From an uncultured Muribaculaceae bacterium (lineage in GTDB: Bacteria > Bacteroidota > Bacteroidia > Bacteroidales > Muribaculaceae), in NCBI GenBank assembly GCA_910587475.1, contig CAJUMR010000014.1, positions 1 to 64,000 on the forward strand: DNA of 64,000 nucleotides, in the 5' to 3' direction. Each line of letters opens with the position of its first letter. The first letter of the stretch is position 1. The notes below the pieces were generated by a model. The model did not search any database, was not told the origin of the DNA, and worked only from the letters and a program-made list of their open reading frames with translations. This document shows positions 1 through 7,284 of this stretch, one piece after another. The position numbers and the translations under genes are program-made.

Positions 1-23
1 ATCCAAATCTCAAAGGGCATAAA

Positions 24-55
24 AAGAGGCTGCGCCTATTTTGACACAGCCTCTT
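24..55 (-). terminator. Rho-independent terminator of the DJ-1 gene
   Basis: A 9-bp inverted repeat (AAGAGGCTG / CAGCCTCTT) lies just past the stop of the DJ-1 gene. Read on the minus strand it is followed by a run of five T residues, the normal layout of an intrinsic terminator. Confidence 0.75.
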
Positions 56-83
56 GACTGAATTATGGCAGAGTTCTTAAAAA

Positions 84-716
84 TCAATTCTTTGAGACGA
101 GCATGCCTGACGCCACGGCTTCGGCAGCCTTGTCGCCCTTTGTGGCTCGGATTATCTCGATGGCAAAGGGGAGTGTGGTGCCAGGCCCTTCGGATGTTAT
201 AAGCCCGGGGTCCACCACTACGGTCTGCTCAACATATTGTCCGCCATTGGCATTGATGGCATCTCCGAGACCGGGATAGCACGTGGCTTTCTTTCCTTTA
301 AGCACACCAAGCGGAGCAAGCACAACAGCCGGGCCTGCGCATATCGATGCGATACGGCCGTTCTTTCTGACATGATCAACGATCTTGTCTCTCAAGCTGC
401 TGTCGGACGCAAGATTCTGCGCTCCGGGATCTCCACCCGGGATAATTAGCCAGTCGGCATCTTCCGTGTCAACGTCTGAAATCAATGAGTCGGCCACGAG
501 GATCTGTCCTGTGGCACCTTTCACCTGAAGATTGTCTCCAACTGCCACAGTCACTACGTCGATGGATGCTCTCCGAAGAGCATCTACAGTAGCGGTGGCC
601 TCAACTTCCTCCACTCCGGGAGCAAGGAAAATATAAGATGTCTTTGCTGTCATAGTCGTTATGCCAAAAATTATTGATAGTGCCGATACGGCACTTTTTA
701 AAATCGAATTGCGCAT
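84..716 (-). CDS. DJ-1/PfpI family protein with signal peptide
   Basis: A 210-residue protein of the DJ-1/PfpI (class I glutamine amidotransferase-like) superfamily. The nucleophile elbow ASICAGP puts the conserved cysteine near residue 126, and the N-terminal EVEATATVDALRR segment carries the conserved glutamate of DJ-1 proteins. DJ-1 homologues are linked to oxidative stress, deglycation or chaperone activity, but the substrate cannot be predicted. Unlike typical cytosolic DJ-1 proteins, it starts with about 24 residues that look like a Sec signal (basic MRNSILK, hydrophobic core, then TAK), so it may act in the periplasm. It appears monocistronic, with a hairpin terminator just downstream. 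Confidence 0.85.
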   Translation of the reverse strand: MRNSILKSAVSALSIIFGITTMTAKTSYIFLAPGVEEVEATATVDALRRASIDVVTVAVGDNLQVKGATGQILVADSLISDVDTEDADWLIIPGGDPGAQNLASDSSLRDKIVDHVRKNGRIASICAGPAVVLAPLGVLKGKKATCYPGLGDAINANGGQYVEQTVVVDPGLITSEGPGTTLPFAIEIIRATKGDKAAEAVASGMLVSKN

Positions 717-785
717 ATTATTTTTTTTGTAATGTAATATCTACAGATCAAACATCGGTAGAAACGATTTGTTTGTAGACCAAGC

Positions 786-830
786 TAAAAAAAGACCGGA
801 CAGGCAATCAATGATTTGCTTGTCCGATCT
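786..830 (-). terminator. Terminator of the small secreted protein gene
   Basis: On the minus strand a GATCGGACAAGCAA arm pairs with TTGCCTGTCCGGTC (with G-T pairs) and is followed by a T7 run. It lies 49 bases after the stop of the gene at 879-1472. A similar hairpin sits at 1695-1739. Confidence 0.7.
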
Positions 831-878
831 AAAATCAATTGTTATTACGGCCAACAGAAGATCGGCCATATGGGCGGA

Positions 879-1472
879 TCAGTAGTTTGCTTCGGGTGGG
901 GTGTATCCCTCCTGTAAAAACTCTCCAGGAGTGATCTGAGCCTTGTCGGCATTTCTTTCTTTTAGCAGTTTTACACACTCTTGAGCATTTGCAGGGAGCT
1001 TTATTCGCCCGTAGGTCGACCGGCTGTTCTGATTAGACGTCGATATCTCCCAATCGACTAATTGCCCGATCGATATGGCAACAGCCTTATAACATCCATC
1101 AACAGGAAAGAACGCCATGTATAAAGCCTCACGCATGTGCTGCGGTCGGGGGAATGTCCATACGTAGACGGTCATTCCATCATCTATGACTTTATCTACT
1201 CTGATATCCTCATCCTTGAATGGAGAACAGAATCCATTGCCTTCGGGAGAAATCGTATTCAAAATCTCAGGATCTTCAAGAATATAACCATCCTGATCAG
1301 CAATCATGGGAGCCACTACCGACAAGTATTGATGTTGAAAAAAATATGGCGAAACTGTCGGAAAATCAGTTTGTATCGCCGAAATCGAATCGGGAGTTTC
1401 CAAATTTTGCGCTTGCCCGAGCATCGGACAAGCGAGAGCCACAGCGGCTAATATCTGCACGAGTTTTGCCAT
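879..1472 (-). CDS. Hypothetical secreted protein
   Basis: A 197-residue protein that I do not recognise. The start MAKLVQILAAVALACPMLGQAQ is a plausible Sec signal peptide with cleavage after AQA/GQA. The mature part is acidic, with scattered aromatics and no visible membrane segment or catalytic motif. Residues 100-150 (YVWTFPRPQHMREALY, then PVDGCYKAVAISIG) look like a small alpha/beta domain. It stands alone between terminators. The function is unknown; a periplasmic location is inferred only from the leader. Confidence 0.6.
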   Translation of the reverse strand: MAKLVQILAAVALACPMLGQAQNLETPDSISAIQTDFPTVSPYFFQHQYLSVVAPMIADQDGYILEDPEILNTISPEGNGFCSPFKDEDIRVDKVIDDGMTVYVWTFPRPQHMREALYMAFFPVDGCYKAVAISIGQLVDWEISTSNQNSRSTYGRIKLPANAQECVKLLKERNADKAQITPGEFLQEGYTPPEANY

Positions 1473-1897
1473 AGTATTTTATTTGAAAGTTTTTTGCATA
1501 TAAAGACTCCGAACTCCGCAAAGTCCGCATGTATTCACCATACGCTAACCGTCAGGGAGTAACTCAGCCGTAAAATTACGATTCAATTTTGAAATATACA
1601 AGCTATCAGGCAATTATTATGATGGAGCAACTGTCTGAAAACGGATTCAATCCAAATCTATCTGGGCAATTTCCTTGACGGACTGCCCAAATACAAAAAA
1701 ACAATCGGACAGACAAGTGCGAGGTTGTTTATCCGATTGATTATATTATTCACTTGTTGGGTCAACTCACAATTCTCAATGTGTTCCACTTGATACTTAA
1801 AAAAATACAGATATTAATTTTATATAGGCGCTATGGCTGCTTAATTATTGCAAACTCAAAGGAGTTGTAATGCATTGTTACTAACAAGTCTATTTGA
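1473..1897. other. Intergenic region, 425 bases
   Basis: No coding frame of interest is visible on either strand. The segment holds a hairpin near 1672-1690 and a terminator-like hairpin at 1695-1739 with T-run on the minus strand, and is otherwise AT-rich. I see no clear TAnnTTTG promoter for the gene ending at 879. Confidence 0.5.
1695..1739 (-). terminator. Terminator-like hairpin downstream of the toxin gene
   Basis: Arms CAATCGGA and TCCGATTG bracket a 22-base centre that can pair further. On the minus strand seven T residues follow. It lies about 160 bases beyond the stop of the toxin gene and resembles the hairpin at 786-830 in sequence and spacing. Confidence 0.6.
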
Positions 1898-2353
1898 TTA
1901 GTCATGGTCGTAAATATCACCAAAAGTAGTTTCGATAAAGATAATGTGGAATATCTTTCCCTCTCGAAAACCTACAAAAGGCAGGTTATTCCCTGCTGCT
2001 CGGAATGCAAATAGGCGTACTTCGGGAGTTATTATTGTTGGTAGCTGAGGTTTTATTATTTCTTGAGGAATCTTTTCCATTCCGAAACCATGTCTTTGTG
2101 TTGTCTGAATTTCATTCCATCCCAATTCTGAAAGATTTTTCAAACGTTTCATGAAATTAGGGAAGAAAGATATATCTCTACACTCAGTAAATGAAGTATG
2201 TTGTAAATGACGAAAGCAAAATAATGGATAATCAATCTTTAAATAACTCTCTATATCCTTGTTAAACGCAGGTGCTTGAGAAGGGACTGGCTTAATAAGC
2301 GACAAGCCCCCTTTGGAGGCTTGTTTATTTTTCATATTCTTTTTTTTACTCAT
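1898..2353 (-). CDS. Putative toxin partner of a Panacea antitoxin
   Basis: The likely start is the ATG at 2353 because it overlaps the stop of the upstream gene as ATGA; this gives 151 residues, although the frame stays open to 2431. The first 30 residues are lysine-rich and probably flexible. The last 50 (LFAFRAAGNNLPFVGFRE, then FHIIFIETTFGDIYDH) have the alternating strand pattern and basic residues seen in RelE/HigB-like RNA-cleaving toxins, which suggests an mRNA interferase. This similarity is by eye only. The translational coupling to a DUF4065 gene is the main reason to call it a toxin. No catalytic residue can be assigned. Confidence 0.55.
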   Translation of the reverse strand: MSKKKNMKNKQASKGGLSLIKPVPSQAPAFNKDIESYLKIDYPLFCFRHLQHTSFTECRDISFFPNFMKRLKNLSELGWNEIQTTQRHGFGMEKIPQEIIKPQLPTIITPEVRLFAFRAAGNNLPFVGFREGKIFHIIFIETTFGDIYDHD

Positions 2354-2787
2354 TGAAGACGAGTTCTGAAGAATTGAATTAATTTTTCTTTGGATATAAT
2401 GTTCCCTACACCTGTAGGTGTAGTTAACCAAGGAGTTTCTTGATGTGTCATATTCATTAATCCGCTAGCAGAAAAAGCACCATAAACATTAAACACCTCA
2501 TTAAATAATGCTTCTTCCACCTCTTGTAATGATATTTCTTCAGTGAGTGGTTCCAATCCCATACTACCATTACCTTTGAAATATTCATATACACATGGCA
2601 CAACTGGACCATACATCCACGCTTCAATATCTTCTTCAAATAATGGTGCATTAAAATATGCAAGGTGAAAACCCTGTTGATAATAAAGCATCTTTTGAAG
2701 TTTCATATTAGACATAAACTCGCCTTCCCCAGTGTTTGCTGCATGGGAAAGAAGTTTATTTGCTATATCTATTGCTTTATATGCCAT
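2350..2787 (-). CDS. Panacea (DUF4065/SocA-like) antitoxin
   Basis: A 145-residue protein with the Panacea/DUF4065 signature: an N-terminal helix with MKLQKMLYYQQGFHLAYF (about residues 28-45), then EAWMYGPVVPCVYEYFKG (55-72). This domain is found in antitoxins that pair with many unrelated toxins, and in the proteolytic adaptor SocA and phage GepA-like proteins. It likely neutralises the protein encoded by the overlapping downstream gene. A consensus promoter sits only about 10 bases upstream of the start, so the leader is very short. Seven 12-bp degenerate repeats lie just behind the promoter and could be an operator. The region is AT-rich compared with its neighbours and lies next to an integrase remnant, which fits horizontal acquisition. 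Confidence 0.8.
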   Translation of the reverse strand: MAYKAIDIANKLLSHAANTGEGEFMSNMKLQKMLYYQQGFHLAYFNAPLFEEDIEAWMYGPVVPCVYEYFKGNGSMGLEPLTEEISLQEVEEALFNEVFNVYGAFSASGLMNMTHQETPWLTTPTGVGNIISKEKLIQFFRTRLQ

Positions 2788-2797
2788 TTTTCAAGTG

Positions 2798-2829
2798 CAA
2801 AGTTAATACAATAATTTGACATTGACAAA
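2798..2829 (-). promoter_or_regulatory. Promoter of the toxin-antitoxin pair
   Basis: On the minus strand TTTG at 2829-2826 and TAACTTTG at 2805-2798 are separated by 20 bases, matching the Bacteroidetes primary sigma factor consensus. The antitoxin ATG lies 10 bases past the -7 box. Confidence 0.75.
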
Positions 2830-2830
2830 T

Positions 2831-2914
2831 TCTTAAAATACCTTTTACAGCATCTTCTACAATATCTTTTGCCGTATTTTTTTAAGTGTCTTTTACAGTA
2901 TCTCTTATAGTAAA
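2831..2914. repeat. Seven degenerate 12-bp tandem repeats
   Basis: Contiguous 12-base units with consensus TTTTACAGTATC: two close copies are TTTTACAGCATC (2843) and TTTTACAGTATC (2891), with more diverged units between and around them. They sit directly behind the promoter of the toxin-antitoxin pair. On the minus strand the unit reads GATACTGTAAAA (Asp-Thr-Val-Lys), so it might instead be debris of a repetitive coding sequence, but that frame contains a stop codon. Confidence 0.65.
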
Positions 2915-3299
2915 AACAAGTTTATATATTATATGTTTAATATTGCCTTTATCACTGATCGTGGGGAAAGGTTTAAGTAGCGGTTTTGAGGGTTAGGCGC
3001 TGGGTAAGGGTTGATTGAGGGGTGGCGTAATGGGGACTTCGTACCCCTCTCGCCCATAGACGGAGAAAGGGAGGAGGGGGTGTGGGTTCGGTTTGTCGTG
3101 CGGTTATATTAAAATTTTTGGTCCAGAAATTTTGGTAGTCCTCATTTTGTGAAGTGGTGGTTTTGCGGTATGTTTGGAAAAGTATCAGTGATGATGCGGT
3201 AAACTAAGAAGGGTAAGGCGAAATCCTACCCAATGAAAATAATATGATATATGATGCTGGGAAGTATCAACAGAAATAAATGGAAAGAAAAGAAGATAA
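2915..3299. other. Non-coding part of a decayed mobile island
   Basis: No intact gene is visible. The composition switches abruptly from AT-rich to a G-rich plus-strand stretch (about 2960-3090), unlike the flanking chromosome. A near-perfect 23-bp palindrome lies at 3111-3133. The recombinase remnant begins at 3300. Confidence 0.5.
3111..3133. repeat. 23-bp near-perfect palindrome
   Basis: Two 11-base arms (AAAATTTTTGG and CCAGAAATTTT) flank a single T; only one position departs from perfect symmetry, and it would form a G-T pair. It could be a protein binding site or a relic of a mobile-element end. Confidence 0.5.
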
Positions 3300-3467
3300 A
3301 ATCGGGTATCAGTTCACGCCTTGAATGACGGAATGCAGATGTCGGTTGTCAGTCGATTGTTAGGTCACGCCTCAACGGGTGTAACTGAAAAAGTCTATTC
3401 GAAGTATCTGCCCGAGACTCTGGAGGAGGAGGTTAATCGGCTTAATTTCGGTTTCTTGGCGAGCTGA
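3300..3467 (+). pseudogene. 3' remnant of a tyrosine recombinase (integrase)
   Basis: An open frame after a stop at 3297 encodes about 55 residues ending at the TGA at 3465-3467. It contains SVVSRLLGHAS, TGVTEKVYSKYLP and then an acidic tail, which match the C-terminal LGHxxxxxTxxxY catalytic box of phage/transposon integrases, including the second catalytic histidine and the nucleophilic tyrosine (in VYSKY). The N-terminal DNA-binding domain and the catalytic Arg and Lys are absent, so this is a degraded fragment of a former mobile element. Confidence 0.8.
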
Positions 3468-3584
3468 AAAGGGGTTTGCACGTGACCAGCATTTGATTCG
3501 CATTGATTCGCACGTTGGTTCGCAATGAGGCTAACTGATTGATATAAGTGCAGTTTTAGGTTTGCATATTTCACGCCAATATGG

Positions 3585-3629
3585 GGTAAAACAAAGGTGA
3601 CTAACATTGGAGTGTCAGTCACCTTGTTT
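3585..3629 (-). terminator. Terminator of the adenosyltransferase operon
   Basis: AGGTGACT and AGTCACCT arms, extended by ACAA/TTGT pairing, form a long hairpin; the minus strand then reads TTTGTTTTA. It lies 32 bases past the stop of the DUF2795 gene. Confidence 0.75.
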
Positions 3630-3660
3630 GATTTTCAATGAGTTATATCCGAAGAAGATA

Positions 3661-3882
3661 TCAATACTCCTCTTCGTTGAAGAGGAAGTCTTCTTTTGAG
3701 GGGTAGTCGGGCCAGATGTCTTCGATGCTTTCGTAGGTGTCGCCTTCGTCTTCTATTTCCTGAAGGTTTTCGATAACTTCGAGGGGTGCTCCGCTACGCA
3801 TTGCGTAGTCGATAAGTTCGTCTTTGGTTGCAGGCCACGGTGCATCTTCGAGTTTTGATGCGAGTTCGAGAGTCCAGTACAT
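3661..3882 (-). CDS. DUF2795 domain-containing protein
   Basis: A 73-residue acidic protein: MYWTLELASKLEDAPWPATK at the start, then a helical segment (DELIDYAMRSGAPLEVIENL) and an Asp/Glu-rich end. It matches the DUF2795 proteins common in Bacteroidetes, which have no known function. The gene is the last of a three-gene minus-strand group and lies 102 bases after the adenosyltransferase stop. A terminator follows. Confidence 0.8.
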   Translation of the reverse strand: MYWTLELASKLEDAPWPATKDELIDYAMRSGAPLEVIENLQEIEDEGDTYESIEDIWPDYPSKEDFLFNEEEY

Positions 3883-3984
3883 AGTGCAGTATCTTTTTTA
3901 ATGGTTAATGATCGAGGTGTTTTCAGGAGGCAGAACGCTTTAGCCTCCGATAAAGTGCGCAAATGTAGCAAATTTCTCGATAGA

Positions 3985-4542
3985 TTAACAATTTTTCTCC
4001 CAAAATATTTCGTCAGAGCCGAAATTATGATTGATAGCGCGGGCAAGGACAAAGAGATAGTCGCTTAAACGATTGATATAGGATATTATAGCCGGATCCA
4101 CATCAGTTTGGTCTGCGAGGGTTATTATGCGACGCTCGGCTCGACGTGCGACACATCGTGCGATGTGGGTTCTTGCTGCGTCTTCGCATCCTCCGGGAAG
4201 GATGAATCGGTTGTGGGCCGGCAGGGCGGCATCGAGCCTGTCGATCGCGAGTTCTATTTCAGCCACCGCATCGGGGCCGAGGGGCTGAGGCTGCCATTTC
4301 GAGTCGGGTTCTGTGGCGAGCATCGAGCCGATGTCGAACAGCCGGTTCTGGACGCTGCCGATCAGACGTCGGTCCTGGTCGTCGATGTTGCGTGACAGGG
4401 CTATCAGTCCGAGCCATGAGTTCAGTTCGTCGACGGTTCCATAGGCTTCGAGGCGGGGCGAGTCTTTGGCTACGCGTGTTCCGCCGACGAGCGACGTTGT
4501 GCCGCGGTCGCCCGTGCGTGTGTAAACATTACTTTTTGTCAT
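3985..4542 (-). CDS. Corrinoid adenosyltransferase, PduO type
   Basis: A 185-residue ATP:cob(I)alamin adenosyltransferase that makes the 5'-deoxyadenosyl upper ligand of coenzyme B12 in the cytoplasm. The ATP-binding motif YTRTGDRGTTSLVGG lies at residues 7-21, YGTVDELNS at about 34-42, and the conserved Arg-rich helix (ARCVARRAERRII) at about 127-139. The length is normal for the PduO family. It overlaps the upstream LOG-family gene by 14 bases, so the two are translated together. No cobalamin riboswitch could be recognised upstream. Confidence 0.9.
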   Translation of the reverse strand: MTKSNVYTRTGDRGTTSLVGGTRVAKDSPRLEAYGTVDELNSWLGLIALSRNIDDQDRRLIGSVQNRLFDIGSMLATEPDSKWQPQPLGPDAVAEIELAIDRLDAALPAHNRFILPGGCEDAARTHIARCVARRAERRIITLADQTDVDPAIISYINRLSDYLFVLARAINHNFGSDEIFWEKNC

Positions 4543-5116
4543 AATTAGCAGATGTGTTGTCGAGTGATAGTTGGAGGAGAGATATCATTTCGTCTGACGA
4601 TGTGGCAACAGCGACAGCGTCGAGGCACTCCAGGGCCATCAGTCCCTGCGTGATCATGACGTCGAACATGTCGAGCAGATGATCATAGAGATTGTCGGGG
4701 TTATAGAGTATTATGGAGCGGCCGGCGACGGAGTTGAAGCGCAGATATGCTAATGTTGTGGCCAGTTCGTCAAGGGTGCCATATCCGCCGGGGAGCACGA
4801 CGAATGTGTCGGCCATCTCACACATCAGCTCTTTTCGCTCTGCGAGGCCTTTGACGGCGATGACTTTGTCGTTGAATGGCGAAGACATCGCAGCCCTCAG
4901 CTCAGGCACCACGCCGACAACGGCTCCGCTGCCTGTCGACTTCACTGCCCGGGCTACGACTTTCATCAGCCCGGCATCGACGCCACCGTAGACGAGTGTC
5001 GCTCCATGGTCGCCGATCCACCGGCCGAGTATTTCGGCGGCTTCTATCCATTTTTCGGGTAGCCGGTCTGCCGCACTGCAGTAGACAGCAACGGCCGGCT
5101 TGGTGCAAGTATCCAT
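4529..5116 (-). CDS. LOG family protein (TIGR00730 Rossmann fold)
   Basis: A 195-residue protein when started at the ATG at 5116; the frame is open to 5176 but the family alignment begins at KPAVAVYCSAADRLP. The PGGYGTLDE motif is the signature of lysine decarboxylase-like/LOG proteins, which in characterised cases release adenine-type bases from nucleoside 5'-monophosphates. Its stop overlaps the start of the corrinoid adenosyltransferase. A second LOG paralogue lies at 57282-57860. The physiological substrate in Bacteroidales is not established. Confidence 0.85.
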   Translation of the reverse strand: MDTCTKPAVAVYCSAADRLPEKWIEAAEILGRWIGDHGATLVYGGVDAGLMKVVARAVKSTGSGAVVGVVPELRAAMSSPFNDKVIAVKGLAERKELMCEMADTFVVLPGGYGTLDELATTLAYLRFNSVAGRSIILYNPDNLYDHLLDMFDVMITQGLMALECLDAVAVATSSDEMISLLQLSLDNTSANYDKK

Positions 5117-5240
5117 AATCTGGTCTGTTTTTTTAGAATTGTCGCTGTAAAGATACGAATAATCCGGTGTCGTCAAGGGAATCTATGGCATGATTTTTGT
5201 TATATCAGAGTGAGATGCCGGTTATTGGCATAATTAGTGT

Positions 5241-5248
5241 TATATTTG
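5241..5248 (+). promoter_or_regulatory. Putative -7 box of slyD
   Basis: TATATTTG matches TAnnTTTG and lies 33 bases before the slyD start. No good TTTG element is found at the usual 19-20 base distance, so the assignment is tentative. Confidence 0.5.
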
Positions 5249-5281
5249 CAAACAAAAGAAAATTTTTAACAATACAATTTT

Positions 5282-5857
5282 ATGGAAAAGGAAACAATCA
5301 AACCAGGCAAATATGTCGAACTGGTGTTCGATCTTTATAAAGTGAACGCTGACGGCAGCGAAACGATGGTCCACGAAGTGACCGACGACGCTCCCGAATG
5401 CGTGGTGTTCGGTGTGACTCAGGGTATTATCAAGCCACTTGAAGCTGCATTGGAGGGCCTTGGCGCAGGCGACAGCTATGATGTGGTCGCCGAACCCGAC
5501 GAAGCATTCGGCCGCCATAACCCTGAAGAAGTCGTTGAACTCGACCGCGAGGTTTTTGAGATCGACGGCAAATTTGACGAGGAAAATATCAGAAAAGGTG
5601 TGCGCCTGCCGATGATGACAGCTGACGGCTACCGCATCGAAGGTCTGGTCACCGATGTCACTCCGACTCATGTCGTAATGGATTTCAACCATCAGCTCGT
5701 CGACTGCAAGGTGCGCATCAAAGGCACTGTCAAGACAGTCCGCGATGTGACTGAAGAGGATCTCCGTCCGGCTGAAGGATGCGGATGCGGCTGTCACGGC
5801 GACTGCGGTGACGGCGGTTGCGGAGGCGGCTGCGGCGATGGTGGTTGCTGCCACTAA
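5282..5857 (+). CDS. slyD: FKBP-type peptidyl-prolyl isomerase SlyD
   Basis: A 191-residue cytoplasmic prolyl isomerase/metallochaperone. The N-terminal FKBP half (about 1-70) is interrupted by the IF chaperone insert (about 72-125: ELDREVFEID to VTPTHVVMDFNH), as in SlyD. The last 26 residues are a Cys/Gly/His tail (GCGCGCHGDCGDGGCG and so on to CCH), like the nickel-binding tail of E. coli SlyD, so a role in metal handling is likely. The stop codon overlaps the convergent helicase gene by 4 bases and no terminator separates them. Confidence 0.93.
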   Translation: MEKETIKPGKYVELVFDLYKVNADGSETMVHEVTDDAPECVVFGVTQGIIKPLEAALEGLGAGDSYDVVAEPDEAFGRHNPEEVVELDREVFEIDGKFDEENIRKGVRLPMMTADGYRIEGLVTDVTPTHVVMDFNHQLVDCKVRIKGTVKTVRDVTEEDLRPAEGCGCGCHGDCGDGGCGGGCGDGGCCH

Positions 5858-7275
5858 TCTTCGGCGACAGCCTGCGGGGGATTGATGAAATAGAGATGTT
5901 TACGCGCGCGTGACACCGCCGTGTACAACCATCTGTAAAAATCGATACCCATCGCCTCGGGCGGGATGTAACTCAGGTCGATAAACACGTTGGCCCATTG
6001 TCCGCCCTGGGCTTTGTGACAGGTCGCCGCATAGGCATATTTGACCTGCATGGCATTCCAGTAGGGATTGTCGCGCAGTTTGGCCACACGAAGTTCGTAG
6101 GGCATGTCGGCCGGAAACATATCCGGATCGTCGATCAGCCCATAATACAATCTGTTATAATCGTCTTGCGACATTCCCGCCGTTTCGGTCGAGAGTGTCG
6201 CAAGCATTATTTTAGCCTGAAAGCAAAGGCCTTCGCGATCGGGCATCGAAAGCTCGACATCGGCGAAACACAAGCCATATCGCCATTCTGTGGCGATGAC
6301 GCGCACGACGCTCACCACATCGCCGTTGGCCACAAAATCGAGTTCTTTGACCTTGCGAGTCCAGTAATAGTTGTTCTTGGCCACGATGAGCAATTCGCCC
6401 CGCTGGAGCTGTTCTTCGATATAGAGCACGTTGGCGCGTATGGCCCGGTTGTAGTCTGTGGCCATGCGGTTGCTGCGCGTGATCAGCAATGTTTCTTCGA
6501 TGCCGTCGCGCCCGTAGGCGGTTTCGAGCATCTCGGGAAGGTCTTCGCCGCTCACTGTCGTCACGTCGTCAAACCCGTCGGTAAACAGCTTCGGCAAAGG
6601 CAGTTCGGGCGCAAGCATGGCCTGGCGGAGCCACGTTGCATTGTAGAGAATGCCGGAGTCGCGGCGCTGACGCGCGGTGGCTGTCAACGTCGCACGGCTC
6701 ACTTTCATGCCGTAACGACGCAGAACGTCGGGGTTCATGGCCGGAGATTCGGTCGATCCGACCGGGGGTAGCTGCGCAGTGTCGCCCAAGAGTATCAGTT
6801 TGCAATTTTCGCCGGAGTAGACATAGTGGAGCAAGTCTTCGAGCAGATTGGCGCCGCGCTCGTCGGCGCCCCCGATCATCGAGGCTTCGTCGACGATGAA
6901 GACGGTGTTGCGGCTGCGGTTCTCGAGTACGGAGCTGAAGGCTTCGCCCGGCTGAGCGCCGAAGCGGTGGCTGTAGATTTTACGATGGATTGTGTATGCC
7001 GGGTGTCCGGCGTACATTCCGAACACCTTTGCAGCTCGTCCTGTCGGCGCGAGAAGCACCGTGGGGATGCCGACCGCCGACAGAGTCTTGACCAACGCGC
7101 CGGTGAGCGATGTCTTGCCCGTACCGGCATAGCCGTTGACGATAAACACCCTGTCGCTCACCGCCGGCACGGGAGCGCAGAAACGCGACAATGCGGCGAT
7201 CACCGCAACCTGCTGATCATTGGCCTGATAAGGAAGGGCAAGCAGCACATTGGCCGCAAACTCCTTTGCATCCAT
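5854..7275 (-). CDS. RecD-like ATP-dependent DNA helicase (SF1B)
   Basis: A 473-residue helicase. Walker A is GYAGTGKTS (residues 48-56) and Walker B is FIVDEASMIGG; a C-terminal UvrD-C2/Viral helicase-like motif YAATCHKAQGGQW precedes VSRARKHLYF, the arginine-finger helix of motif VI. The family (COG0507) acts as 5'-3' helicase in repair or replication. It is shorter than E. coli RecD or RecD2, as is usual for the Bacteroidetes form. The start lies 9 bases after the stop of the outer-membrane protein gene, so the two are probably co-transcribed. Confidence 0.88.
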   Translation of the reverse strand: MDAKEFAANVLLALPYQANDQQVAVIAALSRFCAPVPAVSDRVFIVNGYAGTGKTSLTGALVKTLSAVGIPTVLLAPTGRAAKVFGMYAGHPAYTIHRKIYSHRFGAQPGEAFSSVLENRSRNTVFIVDEASMIGGADERGANLLEDLLHYVYSGENCKLILLGDTAQLPPVGSTESPAMNPDVLRRYGMKVSRATLTATARQRRDSGILYNATWLRQAMLAPELPLPKLFTDGFDDVTTVSGEDLPEMLETAYGRDGIEETLLITRSNRMATDYNRAIRANVLYIEEQLQRGELLIVAKNNYYWTRKVKELDFVANGDVVSVVRVIATEWRYGLCFADVELSMPDREGLCFQAKIMLATLSTETAGMSQDDYNRLYYGLIDDPDMFPADMPYELRVAKLRDNPYWNAMQVKYAYAATCHKAQGGQWANVFIDLSYIPPEAMGIDFYRWLYTAVSRARKHLYFINPPQAVAED

Positions 7276-7284
7276 TGCCTGTCG

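Noticed and set aside
3300..3467. Integrase remnant as sign of an active mobile element
   Set aside because: Only the last 55 residues remain and no intact partner genes or attachment repeats were found.
3395..3622. A 75-codon minus-strand frame
   Set aside because: It lies antisense to the recombinase remnant and over the terminator of the adjacent operon; the composition is not protein-like.
4543..5280. Cobalamin riboswitch ahead of the adenosyltransferase
   Set aside because: The upstream space is coding sequence of the LOG gene and no B12-box-like element was recognised.
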